From Simmondsia chinensis (Eukaryota; Streptophyta; Magnoliopsida; Caryophyllales; Simmondsiaceae): DNA of 64,000 nt. Under the pieces are notes generated by a model. That model made no database searches and was not told the origin of the DNA. It was given only the letters and a program-made list of their open reading frames with translations. Below are positions 1 through 11,988 of the stretch, in pieces. The stretch spans positions 30,247,208 through 30,311,207 of the forward strand of contig JAGTTD010000008.1 of NCBI GenBank assembly GCA_018398585.1. Reading direction: 5' to 3'. The translations under genes were made by a program, and so were the position numbers. Position 1 is the first letter of the stretch. Every line of letters begins with the position of its first letter.

Positions 1-1032
1 CAGTGTCCATCAAGTGCAAGTCTCACTTACACCACCAAACATATGGCTATAGACCCGTCTCTGCACTGTCACACCATAGGGAGGGACAACATAAAACACA
101 GTGCATTTCTCGAATGAAACTATGACTTTTCACATTGAAACTGTTAAGACCAAGTTGGATACATCACAGTTTATTCATGTATAAACTTTAGTCCCGTCCC
201 CCTCGATGTTTCCACAATCAATGGGCCCACAAGGTTCTTTTCAGACTTTACACAATTTAGTGATATTACTTTCTTTCGAGTAGATCGTTTAAGATCTTGT
301 GCCTGAGATGAATAGGTCTCCTCTTGCCAAACTTATCCAGTGTGCAGTGTCCACACCACCCGTTACAGACTATGGGTTAGGACAAAGCATCAAACTCAAC
401 CGTCATACTTGGCATTTCACATTGTATTACAACAAAGCAGTACTTGAAAGTTGGCCACTACCAACACCAATCATGAGTTGTTCTCAACCCCACATTGAGG
501 TATCTGCAACGAGCTATTAAACAACTAGCTCCATCACCTACCAACTTCAATAAGGTCAGTATAATACAATAGTGGAGCAAATATCATATTAACAAAATCA
601 TATCTCCACCCCAAGAATTCACATTGTACACGTATCATATGCATATCATATATACAGTTGGCACAGAAAGACATGTACCGCAAATTGTCACTTTCATATC
701 TCATCACAATTGTGAAACATTATCACCAGTTTTGGTCACAAAAGACCATATATCCATTCTCATCGTACTAGTGTACATGCGTATTACTATTAAGGGTAGT
801 CCATGTCTACCAATGTTGCATCAATTTTCGGTGATATCAACAGAAGAGGTACATAAGACTATAGTTCACGGGATGCCTTCTAAAATTCGACTTAAAGTAA
901 CCCAAGCCTCTGCAAGGCTCTCAGGTCCAAGCATTAGCATCACCCAAGCTATTCACACTGACTTTGACTTTGGATAGTCACCAAAATAATATTTCCATCA
1001 TAACTAATTTCTATAAGCTAGCTATAACTAGC

Positions 1033-1038
<6 letters not shown>

Positions 1039-1067
<29 letters not shown>
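1039..1067 (+). repeat. Poly(A) run of 29
   Basis: An uninterrupted run of 29 A. It may be the tail of an old retroposon, but no clear target-site duplication or recognisable body was seen on either side. Confidence 0.7.
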
Positions 1068-2481
1068 CATAATAATCAGGGAAGGTTGTAAGCAGACAAC
1101 ATATTTTATAGGTTCTCGAGTGCTCTTACAGCCCCCACAATGGAATGTCTAACACTGCATTCCTAAGCCATTTAATGTTTTTTTTCTACCTGCCAACACA
1201 ATCTTTAAGGACAACTAAACAATGCAGGTTTCAGAGGGGTGTTACAACACATAGCTCATTAGTAGTATATCTCTCATTGACATCAACACAATAAGGAGCT
1301 TATTACAATGCAAACCCCTTTCATAGTACTTCACTGGTACCTCGTCAATTTAATTAGATCACTTCAATATTAATCATTTGGATCCATGTATGTAGATTAG
1401 GTCTATCACTCACATATGAAATAATAGGACAAATGTTGTGTTCTTCATCAAACCATAATGCTATCAATCACCTTAGGCGTATTTAGCTTGTGATACGATG
1501 CCACATTTTTTCCTCCTCATCAAGTGAACACTAGGGTCATATAGTATGTCATCCAATTGGCCAACACAAGCGTACAACATATGACCATAATCCAAATAAG
1601 GTATCTAGACACAAACTAAATACCAAGCATGTGATCAATCAAGGCTCACATTAGATCTACATCTTACTCTTTTTACAAAAGCATGAAACAGTGATCCTAA
1701 GGGCACACAAGTCTCAAAGGATAACACAAGTCCACATATGACTCAAATTATATTACATTTTCCCAACCACAAGCTGCAAATTCAGCAAAGCATAACAAAT
1801 TGCATAAATTTTCAGTACCTAGCAGCCCATGATAGCAAAAAAATGCAGCATCTTACAGCAGCATACAATCTTTTAACAGCTAGAAATCAGTAGCTACACA
1901 ACATAATAGCAAGAATAAATCTAGTATAGCATAGCCCGGCATGCAAGAAACCCATTTCATCATTGAAATAATATGCTATCATCATCTCAAGCAACATGGA
2001 CCAACATATGCAACTTGCTTCAAGCATAGTCATGGGAAACACGTGAGACACATCAACATGGAAACTAATACACAAAATCACACAGTCTTTTTTTTTCCTT
2101 CACAAGAACTTACAGGTCCTATAAGCCCTTTTCAAGAATCAACTATTTCACTTAGGTCATTCAAACATATGAGAAAATCCAATTCTCACATACATGGTCA
2201 AATCTTGTGGTTAAAACTCAAACAATTCAATGCTCTACCCACCCAAATAGACAAGCCTAACATAAAAGTTAGCCAATCCTAGGTTCAAGGCTCAAGTTCA
2301 CAATAAACCTTAAGCATCGAAAACATATTAACCACAACAACCACACAAAAAATTGAAAAGGCACACAATTCAATTTTCACACAGCTTGGTTAGCCACACC
2401 ACAGTAGTACCATGACCATATGATCAAGGTCATGTAAAATTTTGATATCACTCTTCGGGAGCTTATTTAAGCCCATCTAAG

Positions 2482-2640
2482 GATGCGCCGCAACAACAAC
2501 AACAACTACTACTACTACTACTACTACAGGTCCAGTGCTACAGGGGCTCCGCGTGAGCAAGGTCTGGGAGCGGTAGAATGTACGCAGCCTTACCCCATCA
2601 GGGGGATACCCTAATGAGAAGTTGTTTCCAAGTTTGCAAA
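2482..2640 (-). repeat. SINE/RTE-type tail copy ending in (GTA)n(GTT)n
   Basis: On the minus strand this reads GGAAACAACTTC, then GGGGTAAGGCTGCGTACAT, a CCCAGACC block, a GCGGAGCCCC block, CACTGG, and finally GTA and GTT triplet repeats (plus-strand 2491-2527). The same succession of blocks occurs at 11372-16585 (split), 18204, 23819, 25150 and 36135. Plant Au-type SINEs have such a 3' domain. TTG-repeat ends are known from TS-type SINEs and RTE LINEs. No 5S-like or tRNA-like head was recognised upstream, so this may be a 5'-truncated copy. Confidence 0.6.
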
Positions 2641-3779
2641 TTTTTATCTTCCATACAAGGGGTTCATGGACCCTTCTGGTTGTTCTAAACAAACTTTTCC
2701 TAGGGATCGTTATTTAGAAACCTAATTAGACGTCCATTTGATATATATACACCACAAGACCATGGTTAAGAGCAAGACCTTGTCAAAACTTTAATTGTTT
2801 CTATCTTAGACCTTCACTTCTGTTTTTGAATACCCACTCTACCCTTTAAGAATGTCTGCATGTTTCTCTAAGACTAGAATCAACATATTTCATGATCTAA
2901 CATATTGATAATCATGTTTAACCACAAACACACCTCCACCTCGAGTACCTGTGTCAGACTCCTATTATGCATTCAATTACCCATTTAATTAACAAATCAA
3001 GTTATTGTCTTTCATATATGCCACTACTAGGGTGGAACATTATCACTTCATGTTAACTAGATTAGAACCAACATAATTCATATTGTCTTTTTGGAAGCCC
3101 AAATAGTGTATTCCACAAGTTCTAACCATTAATGTCCTCCAAGATAGATTATTTGCGTCAAAAAGAAAAAGGCTGATCTGATATGCTAACATATAAGTCG
3201 CAGAGGAAATGGCCTGTTGCATCTAGCATAGAAACATTACATGATCCGTAAATCTATGCTTTCTGTAGAGGATAGTCAAACATACTTCAAATGTGATTAT
3301 GGGAGGTCTTAGTAAGTACATAACCAAAATTTGTCAAAACTCTACACATCATGTTACTGCGTGAAATCTATTGCGTTACTAGCAAAGGCATATGCACCTT
3401 AAAGGCATATTTTGTTGCATAGAAAATGTGTGTGATCATGGCTAACTTCAAGAGGTATTGTGGTAAAATTGTACTGATCTTTACAGATGAGAAGTATTAG
3501 CATAAAGGTCAGTATCAGAAATCTAGACCGAGTACAAAGAAATATATTTAAATAGGATCTCATCCATTAATTCTTATTCAGACCTAGAAATCTCGCAATG
3601 ATCATTTAGGAAGCACAAATATTATGCATAACCAAAATTTGCTCCACTCCTCCACTCAAAGAATTCAAAATCAATTGCCAAGAAACCGAAAAATCATATA
3701 AGTGATCAACAACTTAAGTAGAATCACATAAGTCCTCATGTTTAATCAGGCGATCCAACCTACTAACCTCAGCGCCAAT

Positions 3780-4690
3780 TGTTAGGAAAAGGAATTCTTA
3801 TTGCGATAATTGATTATAATATCGTCTTTTAGATTGTTAGAATATTATACCGAAAAACAACAAAATCGCAATTAAAATTCAGCGAAATATTTCTATAAAA
3901 ATATTTAACGAAAAATAGTGGAATTGCAGCACAAACACAATGAACAATTTCAGCGAAAAATATCTTAAAAATAGCAATCAAAATAATATCAAAAGTGGGG
4001 GAAAAAGCTACAATACCAAAGAGCAATTAGAACATTCAACAAAGGAAAGAGTAATTAGAAAGATCTCACAAAAGATGATATCGCGCCGTGGTAAATGTCA
4101 CTGTCCTAAAAGACGATTTCACCGCTGCTCCGGTGCACACAGTATAACCGGCGGCTATCCTCCAGGATTAACGTGATCCGGCTCTTAACTTGCACTCGTT
4201 AATTGCCGGATAGGAGTGCCTTGAACATTGCCCAAATTCGAGGAGAGAGAGCATGACACAATATCTGGTGAGAGAGAGAGAGCAGATAAACCTTCAAACA
4301 TTTTCACTCGAAAATCATTCAGAGTAAAAGCAATATTGAGTAGTATTTAAACGTTCAGCGATCATTTTTTAGATAAAGAATTGGCACAAAGCTGATATTT
4401 TTAGAGTTTAAACAGAAAGAGAGAGAGCAAGATTGAGAAGGAAGTAGGGGTGGATCAGCGTAAACGTGCAAATATAGTATGTGGGTTAATATAAAATCGT
4501 AATGGTTAATAATGGCAGCAGTAAATTGCAACAGACATAATAAATTGCAACGACTATAAACGGCTACAAGAATAAATCCCAACAGCCATTTTATCAATTA
4601 ACTCCAATAGTCATATTTAATAACATTAAACGGCTACATGTAATCGGCTAGAAACGGGTCATGGAAAATTATTCCCTGAAAAATAAATAT
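3780..4690 (-). repeat. Possible LTR of an unidentified LTR retroelement
   Basis: The segment begins TGTTAGGAAAAGG. It is immediately preceded by CAGCGCCAAT, which on the minus strand gives ATTGGCGCTG just inside the putative LTR, the position and style of a primer-binding site. The right boundary is not certain; 4690 is a rough estimate. No second LTR copy is visible, so the partner would lie beyond the left edge or be lost. Short GA-rich repeats (gagagagag) lie at 4240-4290. Treat as a hypothesis. Confidence 0.3.
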
Positions 4691-5589
4691 GCCCGTTAAG
4701 AAAAAGATTACCCATGCAATTTTCTAATGTGGAATACAACTCCCCCATAAAATCAAAGGTTAGCTTGTATTATTTTTCGAACAGATTCAGCTTGTGTGCA
4801 GTAGCCTTTTGCAGACATATCTATCTCTTCCTAGCTCCCCCGTTTTCTGAATTTTGAAGTCCACCTGTTTGTATCAAGATTCCCTTCTCTCTGTCTTCCA
4901 CCTTTCATATTTCTCATGCAATCTAGAAATGGATGTGAATGCAATGCTTGTTTTTGTTCATGTCTTCAAACTTTTAATAGGACAGCACTTGTTTAAAATT
5001 GAATATTCTCATGGGAAAATGGAAATTTGCCCCTTGAAGTTCTGTATTGGCTCTTTTATTTACTGTTAGGGCTTGTGATGCTCTTGACTTTTTTTTGATT
5101 AAAAAAAAAAATATTATTCAGAGAAAGAATGTACTAAGAGTTATGGACAAATGTCTTCAAAACTACAATAACACAACATTGAAAACCAAGAATTAATAAT
5201 ATAAAGTCCTTCAATTCCTCTACAAATCAGCTATGACTATGTTATGCTCTTAACTATTTGTCCAAGACTTTCTTTTGTGTGGGTTTAAGTAATCATTTTC
5301 TTTACACAGATTTTTATTGGGGATTTCCTGTTGATTCATTTGAGGTTGAGGCGAGATTAAGGATGTAAGATTAGGATGGAAAATGTTTACTCCTTATTTA
5401 AACATTTTGTCTTTCCCTTAAGAGTTGGTCAACGTCACAGTCTTTGGAGGAAAATCTTTTCTTCATCTATAATTGTCGTTAATGATTCATTTAATAGAAT
5501 AACAAAAGTGAAACAAAAAAAGAGCTTTCGTCAAACCAAGCTTGAGCATTAACGTTGCATGATCCCCATTCTCAATTGTGGTGGTGTAC
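4691..5589. other. Gap with no recognised feature
   Basis: AT-rich sequence with no domain-bearing open frame and no clear terminal repeats. A 71-codon frame at 4854-5069 resembles nothing I know and is probably chance. Confidence 0.4.
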
Positions 5590-5891
5590 ACGGGCCAAGT
5601 TGAGTCAAGCACCCCTTTGTTTGAACTCGAGCTCGAGTTCGAGCCTAGATTTTATCGAGCTTCTGAATCTTTATTGAGCTCCGTTTGATAAGCATTTTGT
5701 TTGTTTGATACTCAGCTCGGACTGTTTAGCCTAATGGAGTTTGTTATTGAGTTGTGTTGAGCTCATAATGGAGTCAAGTTCTCTAGAGCTATTCGAGTTA
5801 GTATTGAGCCATTATTGAACCATTTTGAGCTAACATCGATTGTTAATGAGCTTTTACTATCTCTTATTCAGCTCTTAAAGAGTTCTTATCA
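5590..5891. repeat. GAGCTCG-rich dispersed repeat, left half (split by the CACTA element)
   Basis: Starts near GTGTACACGGG and contains many GAGCTCG, TCGAGC and TTGATAAGC words. Similar wording resumes right after the CACTA element at 10364-10560 (GCTGAGCACCCCATTGTTTGAACTCGG) and occurs at 29731-29950. The CACTA element therefore appears to have inserted into an older repeat. Class uncertain; a hAT-type MITE like the one at 10598 is one possibility. Confidence 0.4.
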
Positions 5892-5904
5892 CACTACAAG
5901 AAAA

Positions 5905-6150
5905 ATGACCTTTAGTATCGAAAACTTTAGTATCGGATATGTGAACCGATACAAAAAGACATTAATTGTATCGGATACATGCTACCGATACTAAGGTTAT
6001 GGACACTTAAAGCAACATGGTGGCACATTGTAGCGGGAAAATTGTTATTGTATCGGAAAATTTTGTAACCGATACTAAAAATTCTATAGTATCTAAGGTT
6101 TTTCGATACAATTGAGTTGTTATCCTATTGTATTGAATATTTTCTGATAC
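5905..6150. repeat. CACTA left subterminal repeats (GTATCGG / CCGATAC)
   Basis: Short motifs AGTATCGG, GTATCGGAT and ACCGATAC recur in both orientations over about 240 bp. In CACTA elements such subterminal repeats bind the TnpA-type protein and help synapse the ends. The matching cluster at the other end is at 9890-10355. Confidence 0.8.
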
Positions 6151-6239
6151 TAGACTATAAAATATATATTACAGCCGGTTCTCAAAATAATGCTCAAAAA
6201 TTAAAAAAAATCAAAGAAATAACGCTGAAAATAAAATAT

Positions 6240-6515
6240 TTACATAACAAAAATCGCATTTAAAAAACGCGGTTATACTCAAATAAAACCGCTTTAAAAA
6301 AGCGTGTTTATCCTGAGATAAACCCACGTTTACTTAACGCAACTTATAACCAGTGCACAACAATATTAAAATAAAATTACATAAATAAAACCGCGTCAGG
6401 TAAATGCGTTTGATTCCAATTTAAACCGCCTCTCGTAGACACGGTTCACCTGTAAAACGCGTCTATGAAACGCGGTTCAATTACCTCTAAGCTGCGTCTT
6501 GTTAACGCGGTTTTC
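6240..6515. repeat. Second internal motif cluster (AACGCGGTT / AACCGCG)
   Basis: Downstream of the GTATCGG cluster, words such as AACGCGGTT, AAACCGC, AAACGCG and GCGTTTA recur in both orientations, almost all built around CGCG or CCGC. I see no counterpart near the right end. It could be a second set of transposase-binding sites or a promoter-proximal element; function is unproven. Confidence 0.55.
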
Positions 6516-7099
6516 TGTCCGCCCTGCTGCCCTCCCCTTCCCTCTCGATTTTCATCCCACTCTCTCAAATTTCATTCTCCCTCTCCCGCTCCCGCTCAAA
6601 TTTTATTCTCCAAAATTACTTAAACTGGACGATTTTTTCATTCTTTTAACTTTCTTCATTCTTCTTTTTCTTCTTCATCTGTTTGCTTATCCACATTTCC
6701 ATTCTCGTCGCCTTTCTAGTGAGTTAATCTATTTTATTTGATGTATTTCAGTTTCTTTTTTGTTGATATATTCTTCAATTTATCCCTTTTTTTTGTCAAT
6801 TTCGTTGGATTTTGATGTAAATTAGGGTTTAGAAGTAAATGAAGCTGTTGAAATTAGGGATTTAAGTGTGCACGTTTTTGGTGTAATTTAGGGGTTTTGT
6901 TAACTGTTGAAATTTCTTGTTACTTTTGTATGAATGTTCATTTGCTAGTTGTTGGTGGTGACAACTAAATGTTCCGAATTTTTCATTTGGATTTTAGTTG
7001 AGTTCTCTATTGGGATGCCAATATGTGTGTAGAGAGTGAAAGGAGAAAGTAATTGAAAATTTGTTATGTTGGTGAAGGTATTTCCTTTACAATTAATTT

Positions 7100-7365
7100 C
7101 CTAGAGATGTTTTTGACATAGGAGATGAGGATCCCAATGAAGATACCAAGACTTACTTTGATTGTGAGCCCATAATTGATCACAGTTTGCTAAATATAAA
7201 TGAAGTTGAAGTTTGTCCTGAAGTCATTGAAGAAGAAGATGATGGAAATGATTTAGAATTAGATAACAGTGACAACGATGAAGACTCTGATTATGATTCA
7301 GAAGATGAAAGCGAAGAGGACCCCACTTTACATGATTATGATGATTATACTGATGATGAGAGTTG
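7100..7365 (+). pseudogene. C-terminal tail of CACTA TNP2 (TnpD) transposase
   Basis: The frame opens with PRDVFDIGDEDPNED and runs into a strongly acidic tail (EEEDDGNDLELDNSDNDEDSDYDSE) ending at a TGA at 7365. The PRD-FD-G-ED motif resembles the end of the DUF4216 region that closes many plant CACTA TNP2 proteins. Everything upstream of it, including the TNP2 catalytic domain, is absent. The natural reading is a large internal deletion that joined the 5' part of the element to the last codons of TNP2. Assignment rests on this short motif and on context. Confidence 0.55.
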
Positions 7366-7558
7366 ATTGATTTTTGAGTAATTTGCGTTTTTGTTAGTTC
7401 ATACGAATGAAAGTGAGTATTGCTAGTATTTAATGTAATTGGCTTTGTAAATGACTTTTTAAGTATTGGATTGATCCTTTGTTCATTATTTTCTGAAATT
7501 ATAATGAAAATTATGTTGTTATTGCTTTATGTTTACATGAAATGCAATGTAGAACACA

Positions 7559-9330
7559 ATGATCAGAAATATTAGAAAGAGTCTAGCGAGTGCTAAGGGT
7601 GGAGATCCAGAAGTTGTGCTCCAGCCTAATGATCCTTCAGGTGATGGAAGTTCTGACAATGTAAGTTCGAGTTTTGAAAGTTTTGGAGATGAGACTTCTG
7701 ATGACGAATCAATTTACGAAGAACAGAATGTAGAAACTACCTCTAAAACTTCTCAAGCATCCAGTGGCAAGGGTAACATAAGCCTTACTTTGCTATTTTT
7801 TCTAAGGTTATCTATATAGAGAAGACTCTGATTATGATTTTACTATTTGTTTATTATTTCTTATGATTGATAGATGGTTCTAAGAAGCCACGTCGAGGAC
7901 CAAATAAGTGCTCCAACTTTCGAGGTGATGAAAAAATTGTTGTTGAATTGAATAATGATGGACAACCGATTGGTAAATCAGGAAGACGTTTTTCTTCATA
8001 CCTTGGGATATTGGCTAGAGATCCAAATTTAGTGCCTTTTGATATGAAGAATTGGAAGATATTTTTAAAGGGAACAAAAAAGAAAGAGTTATGGGATATT
8101 ATTGAGGTAAAATATGTTACTTTATATTTTATCAATGATATAAGATTGGATTATCCAGTTATAGTCTTGTGGTTATATTATTCTCTAATGTTTGGTTGTG
8201 ATTGAAATATTGTAGTCAAGGTTTACTTTTAGTGCTCCAAGTCCAAAAGAATGGGCATTTGAGAAGATGAATCATTGTATGAGATCGTGGAGAGCGAAGT
8301 CGAAAAAGAAACACTATAGAGTTGTAAAGAGTCTTGAATTGAAGTTAAAACCACCAAATGATAGAGTGGATCCACAACAATGGAGGAATATGGTATATCG
8401 TTGGGAATCTACTGAGGCGAAGGTACCTTCAAACGTGTTGTTATATATATTTATTTGTCATATGAATTTATTTTCCTATTTAGCCTTTTCATTTCTTTGT
8501 TTATGAATTATGTTTTAGAAAATAGCAGCTCAAAACACTAAAAATCGTGACTCGAGCAAAATGGTACACCACTTGGGGACTAAATCCTATGCTCAAAAAC
8601 GAGAAGAATTAGTAAGTGACATGTTTTATGCATGTACTTTAGTACTTTTATGTCGTCTTTGATATTTCTTTTATTGTATTTGTGTTTTATTTATTGGATC
8701 TAGAAAGAGGGCAATGGAGGAAAAGAACCAGATCGAGTAGAACTTTTTCAAGTGGCATATGGACAAGCCAAAAAAGCATTTGTGGATCAGGATTCGCAGA
8801 CAAAGCTTGTATGTACCTTATAATTTTTGCAATTAATCAATCTATAATATTGAACATGTTTATTATACAATGTGAATTAACTCAAATGTGGATTCAAATA
8901 CAGGATGCCATACAAAGAAAGTTAGCTGTAGCCCCGTCGGATTCTGATGTCAATGAGGAGTGAGATAAAATTTATAAAGAAGTTGTGGGAGAAGACAAAT
9001 ACGCATATAAGAAGACATGTGGAATTGGAGTGAAGAGAAGTTGCATTGGTGGGTCAAAACAGAAAAATCACGAGACATTAATGATAGTTGCTGAAGAAGT
9101 GCAAAACAGAAGAGCGTTAGAAGAAGAAATAGCTACTAAGAAAGAGAAAAGACAGAAACTTGAGGAAGAATTTTCTATTAAGAAAAAAAGCTATGGAAGA
9201 AAAACAACAGAAATCGGAGGAAGATTTTGTTAATAAGACGAAAACCATGGAAGAAGAAATACGCATGCTAAAGGAATTATTTTTCAAGTCGAAATCATCA
9301 AAGAAAAAGGTATTTTTCTTCCTAATGACA
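7559..9330 (+). pseudogene. TnpA-like protein of the CACTA element (Transposase_24 type), decayed
   Basis: Coding blocks with matching splice sites can be traced. They are 7559-7794 (acidic/serine-rich), about 7874-8106 (ending IIE before gtaaaa), 8216-8422 (SRFTFSAPSPKEWAFEKM to ESTEAK), 8518-8611 (KIAAQNTKNR, HHLGTKSYAQKREE), 8703-8808 (GKEPDRVELFQVAYGQAKKAF) and 8904 onward. The blocks HHLGTKSYA and GKEPDRVELF are typical of the plant Ptta/En/Spm Transposase_24 family, which is TnpA-like and binds subterminal repeats. A TGA at about 8961 interrupts the reading. A slip in an A run near 9185 shifts the frame in the glutamate/lysine-rich coiled coil. The gene is therefore broken. It lies in sense with the TNP2 tail, as in En/Spm. 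Confidence 0.75.
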
Positions 9331-9889
9331 TTTTTATTGTACTAATATGATTGTCATATAATTTTCTAATAATGGTCTTATTAAACGTTAGATTGTCATG
9401 GACTTGTTTATTTTTCTGTATCTTTCTTAAGTTATACACAAAATTGTTATTGGTTTTTTAATTTTTTGTTGTACTATGGCAAATATTTGGTTGTACTATA
9501 CTATTATGCTTATCAATTTATTTTTTATTTTTGCAGAGGTCAAGTTCAAACTAAGGATGCGATCAATGTCATAAGGAAGTTTTTGTGGTCTTGTTACATC
9601 GTGTTTATGGATTGGTTTTTTTGTCACGTGTTCAAAGTTGGTTTGTTCGTGATGCTGAAACACATGTTTGGAAATATCTTTTTTGGAGACTTGGTCATTT
9701 GTAATATTTTGTACTAGGAATTTAGAAAATTTGATGTAGAAGTTTTAAATACCTTGAACGTAGTTTGCTTGACCTACTATGTATTAAAGTGAATATTTGG
9801 ATTATAATAGAAATTGGTAGTATTAAATTATAGTTTCATGTGAAGTAATTTCTATTGGTTATTTATATTATGCTTGTATCTAAATTTAG

Positions 9890-10355
9890 ATGCTACTGAA
9901 CGATACAAATATCACAAAAAATTAAATAGAATTGAAAAGTTTTCGATTCTATTATTGTGGTCTTTTGCATCAATTATTAATTGATACTAATCATATTAAT
10001 AGTATTGGAAAATAATTTGATGCTATTATGGCTAAGCCAATAGTATCAAAAAGGAGATTTTTGATACTATTGTATTAACCTTTAGCAGCGGAAAGACGCC
10101 AATACTAATGGCGTCAATAGTATCGGAAATAACCACGAATTGATACTATAGAAAATTCATTTGCATCAATAACCTTCGATACTACATCCGATACTATTGC
10201 TCTAGATTCATTAGTATCGGATAAGTTTTATCTGATACTAGGGCAATAGCCAAGTCCGTATTGCAATCGAAAAAATATTCCGATACTAAAGGTCTATAGT
10301 ATCGGAAAATAAGCTTTTAGTATCGAAAATTTTCTGATACTAAATCGTCTTTTTC
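9890..10355. repeat. CACTA right subterminal repeats
   Basis: AGTATCGG, TCCGATACTA, TTGATACTA and ATCTGATACTA recur many times in both orientations up to the right terminal inverted repeat. This mirrors the left cluster at 5905-6150. Confidence 0.8.
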
Positions 10356-10597
10356 TTGTAGTGTCAAATAATTTGCGAAAGTTAACAAGCTGAGCACCCC
10401 ATTGTTTGAACTCGGCTTGATAAGCTATTGATCCCTCATAATGAATATAAACAAGCTGTAATTGATTTCGAACATGAGTAGTTCATTGAATATTCAGTTC
10501 GTTTAGATCTCTTGTTGACTATTGTACTTCAAAAGCTTGTTTTATTGTTGGGACTTTTTGATGAATAAGCCCTCTAATACTTTAGTTGCATTGGTGC

Positions 10598-11164
10598 TAG
10601 GGGTGTAAATGAACCGAACGTTCAATGAAATACTCGTGTTCGAAATCGATTATGGCAATTTCGTGTTCATAATTAGGGCTCGATAAGCCTAACGAGCCGA
10701 GTTCGAACAAGGGGGTGCTCGGCTCGTTAATGTTCCTGAAAAGTTTGATAAGAGCTCGTTAAGGGCTCATTAAGAACTCGTTAAAAAACTCGTTAAGAGC
10801 TTGTTAAAGGCTCGTTAGCAATTAATATTAACTCCAAAATAGTTCGATAATGGTTAGATAGTAACTCGAATAACTCGGCTCGATAGGAAGCTCGACTTGA
10901 TAATAAGCTTGTATTTGTTATGAGCTCGATTTCATTCGGTAACAAACTCGGCTCAGCTTGATAAGGAGCTCGAATTGGTTCGATTAGCTTAACGAGCCGA
11001 GCCAAACCGAGCCGAGATTCGAGCACAACAAAACCTTAACGAACCGAGCTCGAACAAGGGTTTGGAAAGCTCAATAAGAGCTCGACTCGAACTCAAACTC
11101 GATAAATCTTAACGAACCGAGTTTGAACAAGGGGATGCTCGGCTCGGCTCTGCTTACACCCCTG
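10598..11164. mobile_element. hAT-type MITE (GAGCTCG-rich)
   Basis: Terminal inverted repeats are TAGGGGTGTAA at the left and TTACACCCCTG at the right. The flanking 8-mers ATTGGTGC (10590-10597) and ATTGTTAC (11165-11172) agree at 6 of 8 positions, which fits an aged 8-bp hAT target duplication. The interior is full of GAGCTCG, CTCGTTAA and GAGCCGAG words in both orientations. It has no coding capacity. Confidence 0.65.
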
Positions 11165-11371
11165 ATTGTTACTCGGCTATTAGATAGTCCAAGCACGTTT
11201 ATGTCATCTCTGTAGTCTGGGCTTCAACTGATCTTTATTTATATTCTCACATCCCTAGAGATTTTATGGGCATGCTTCATCTGATTTTTTTTCTGTAACA
11301 GACATTGATGCATGACTGATATTGCTTCATTTGAATCTTTCCTACATTGTTCTTTCTTTTCTTTCCTTTTA

Positions 11372-11424
11372 AGGTTGAGGATCCTTCCAAAATAACCTAC
11401 CTTTAAGGTAACACTCTAGAGGGG
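11372..11424 (+). repeat. SINE/RTE-type tail, left part (split by the Copia element)
   Basis: Reads AAGGTTGAGGATCC, AAAATAACCTACC, TTTAAGGTAACAC up to the Copia target site AGGGG. It continues after the Copia element at 16508 with TAAGGCTGTGTACATC, CAGACCC, GGAGCC and TTGTTGTTG (to about 16585). Joined across the insertion, the two parts give the same block order as the tails at 18204, 23819 and 25150. The Copia element therefore inserted into a pre-existing retroposon tail. Confidence 0.6.
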
Positions 11425-11901
11425 TGTGCGAAAATAAACAATTTATTCGGATCTCAATCGAATCAAATACCACGACAATAACGAGAAATAAACGGACTAA
11501 AAGAGAAATGAAACAATAGACACAATGATTTACATGGAAACCCCTTTACAATCGAAAGGGGAGAAAACCACGGGCGAAGATCGAAGCTTTTATTATTGAA
11601 TCAGAAGAAGAAGAAGAATTACAATATTCTCTCACACACTCTCAATATTTTGTGGCGGCGCCGCTGGGAAACCTCTCTTTGCTTTTGGATACTTTGTGAC
11701 GTACCCTACGTCCGTATTTATAGGTGCGCAGAAGACCTGTTTCCAGATCGATCGGTTCCTCACCGATCGATCGGCCTGCTCTCTGTAAGCGTCCTTCTTT
11801 TACGTAACTTTCCCGATCGATCGAGCTCCACCTCGATCGATCGAACTCACCACGGCCCTTCTCCTTAATACGCCAAGTAATTTTGAGACATTTACCTAAC
11901 A
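11425..11901 (-). repeat. Copia-1 3' LTR (left copy, 477 bp)
   Basis: Begins TGTGCGAAAATAAA and ends ACCTAACA. It carries four copies of the palindromic word GATCGATCG near 11745-11845, against six in the other LTR. It is preceded by TSD AGGGG. Confidence 0.93.
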
Positions 11902-11988
11902 GATCTCCACCTTGGCTCAAAACTAACATCAATAATAAAACAACTCCACCTTCTCCACAAACGCCCCCTCAACCGGGGCTAGCATACA

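Larger units (their letters stand above)
1..3779. other. Non-coding, repeat-like DNA with no recognised gene
   Basis: I find no coding region I can name. Open frames here are 60-120 codons long, lack domain motifs and look like chance. The stretch is AT-rich with CA-rich runs. It ends at 3770-3779 in a sequence that, on the minus strand, looks like a primer-binding site next to a possible LTR (see 3780). It could therefore be the interior of a large non-autonomous LTR element whose other end lies outside the window. This is inference and weakly supported. Confidence 0.4.
5892..10363 (+). mobile_element. CACTA (En/Spm-type) transposon, internally deleted
   Basis: The ends are CACTACAAGAAAAA at 5892 and its inverse TTTTTCTTGTAGTG ending at 10363. 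Both sides carry the 3-bp target duplication TCA (5889-5891 and 10364-10366), as expected for CACTA elements. The 4,472-bp element holds clusters of GTATCGG/CCGATAC near both ends, a relic of the catalytic TNP2 (TnpD) gene tail at 7100, and a decayed TnpA-like gene at 7559-9330. The TNP2 catalytic domain is missing, so the element is non-autonomous. It could only have moved with transposase supplied from elsewhere. Confidence 0.93.

Noticed and set aside
299..977. Open frames of 73 and 117 codons near the left edge
   Set aside because: No domain, biased composition or splice context; they overlap repeat-like sequence and look like chance frames.
2477..2692. Valine-rich minus-strand open frame
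   Set aside because: The valine run is the translated triplet repeat of the SINE/RTE tail; not a gene.
6499..6741. Open frame rich in Leu/Phe inside the CACTA element
   Set aside because: Pyrimidine-rich leader-like DNA gives Leu/Phe/Pro codons; no motif and no conserved start.
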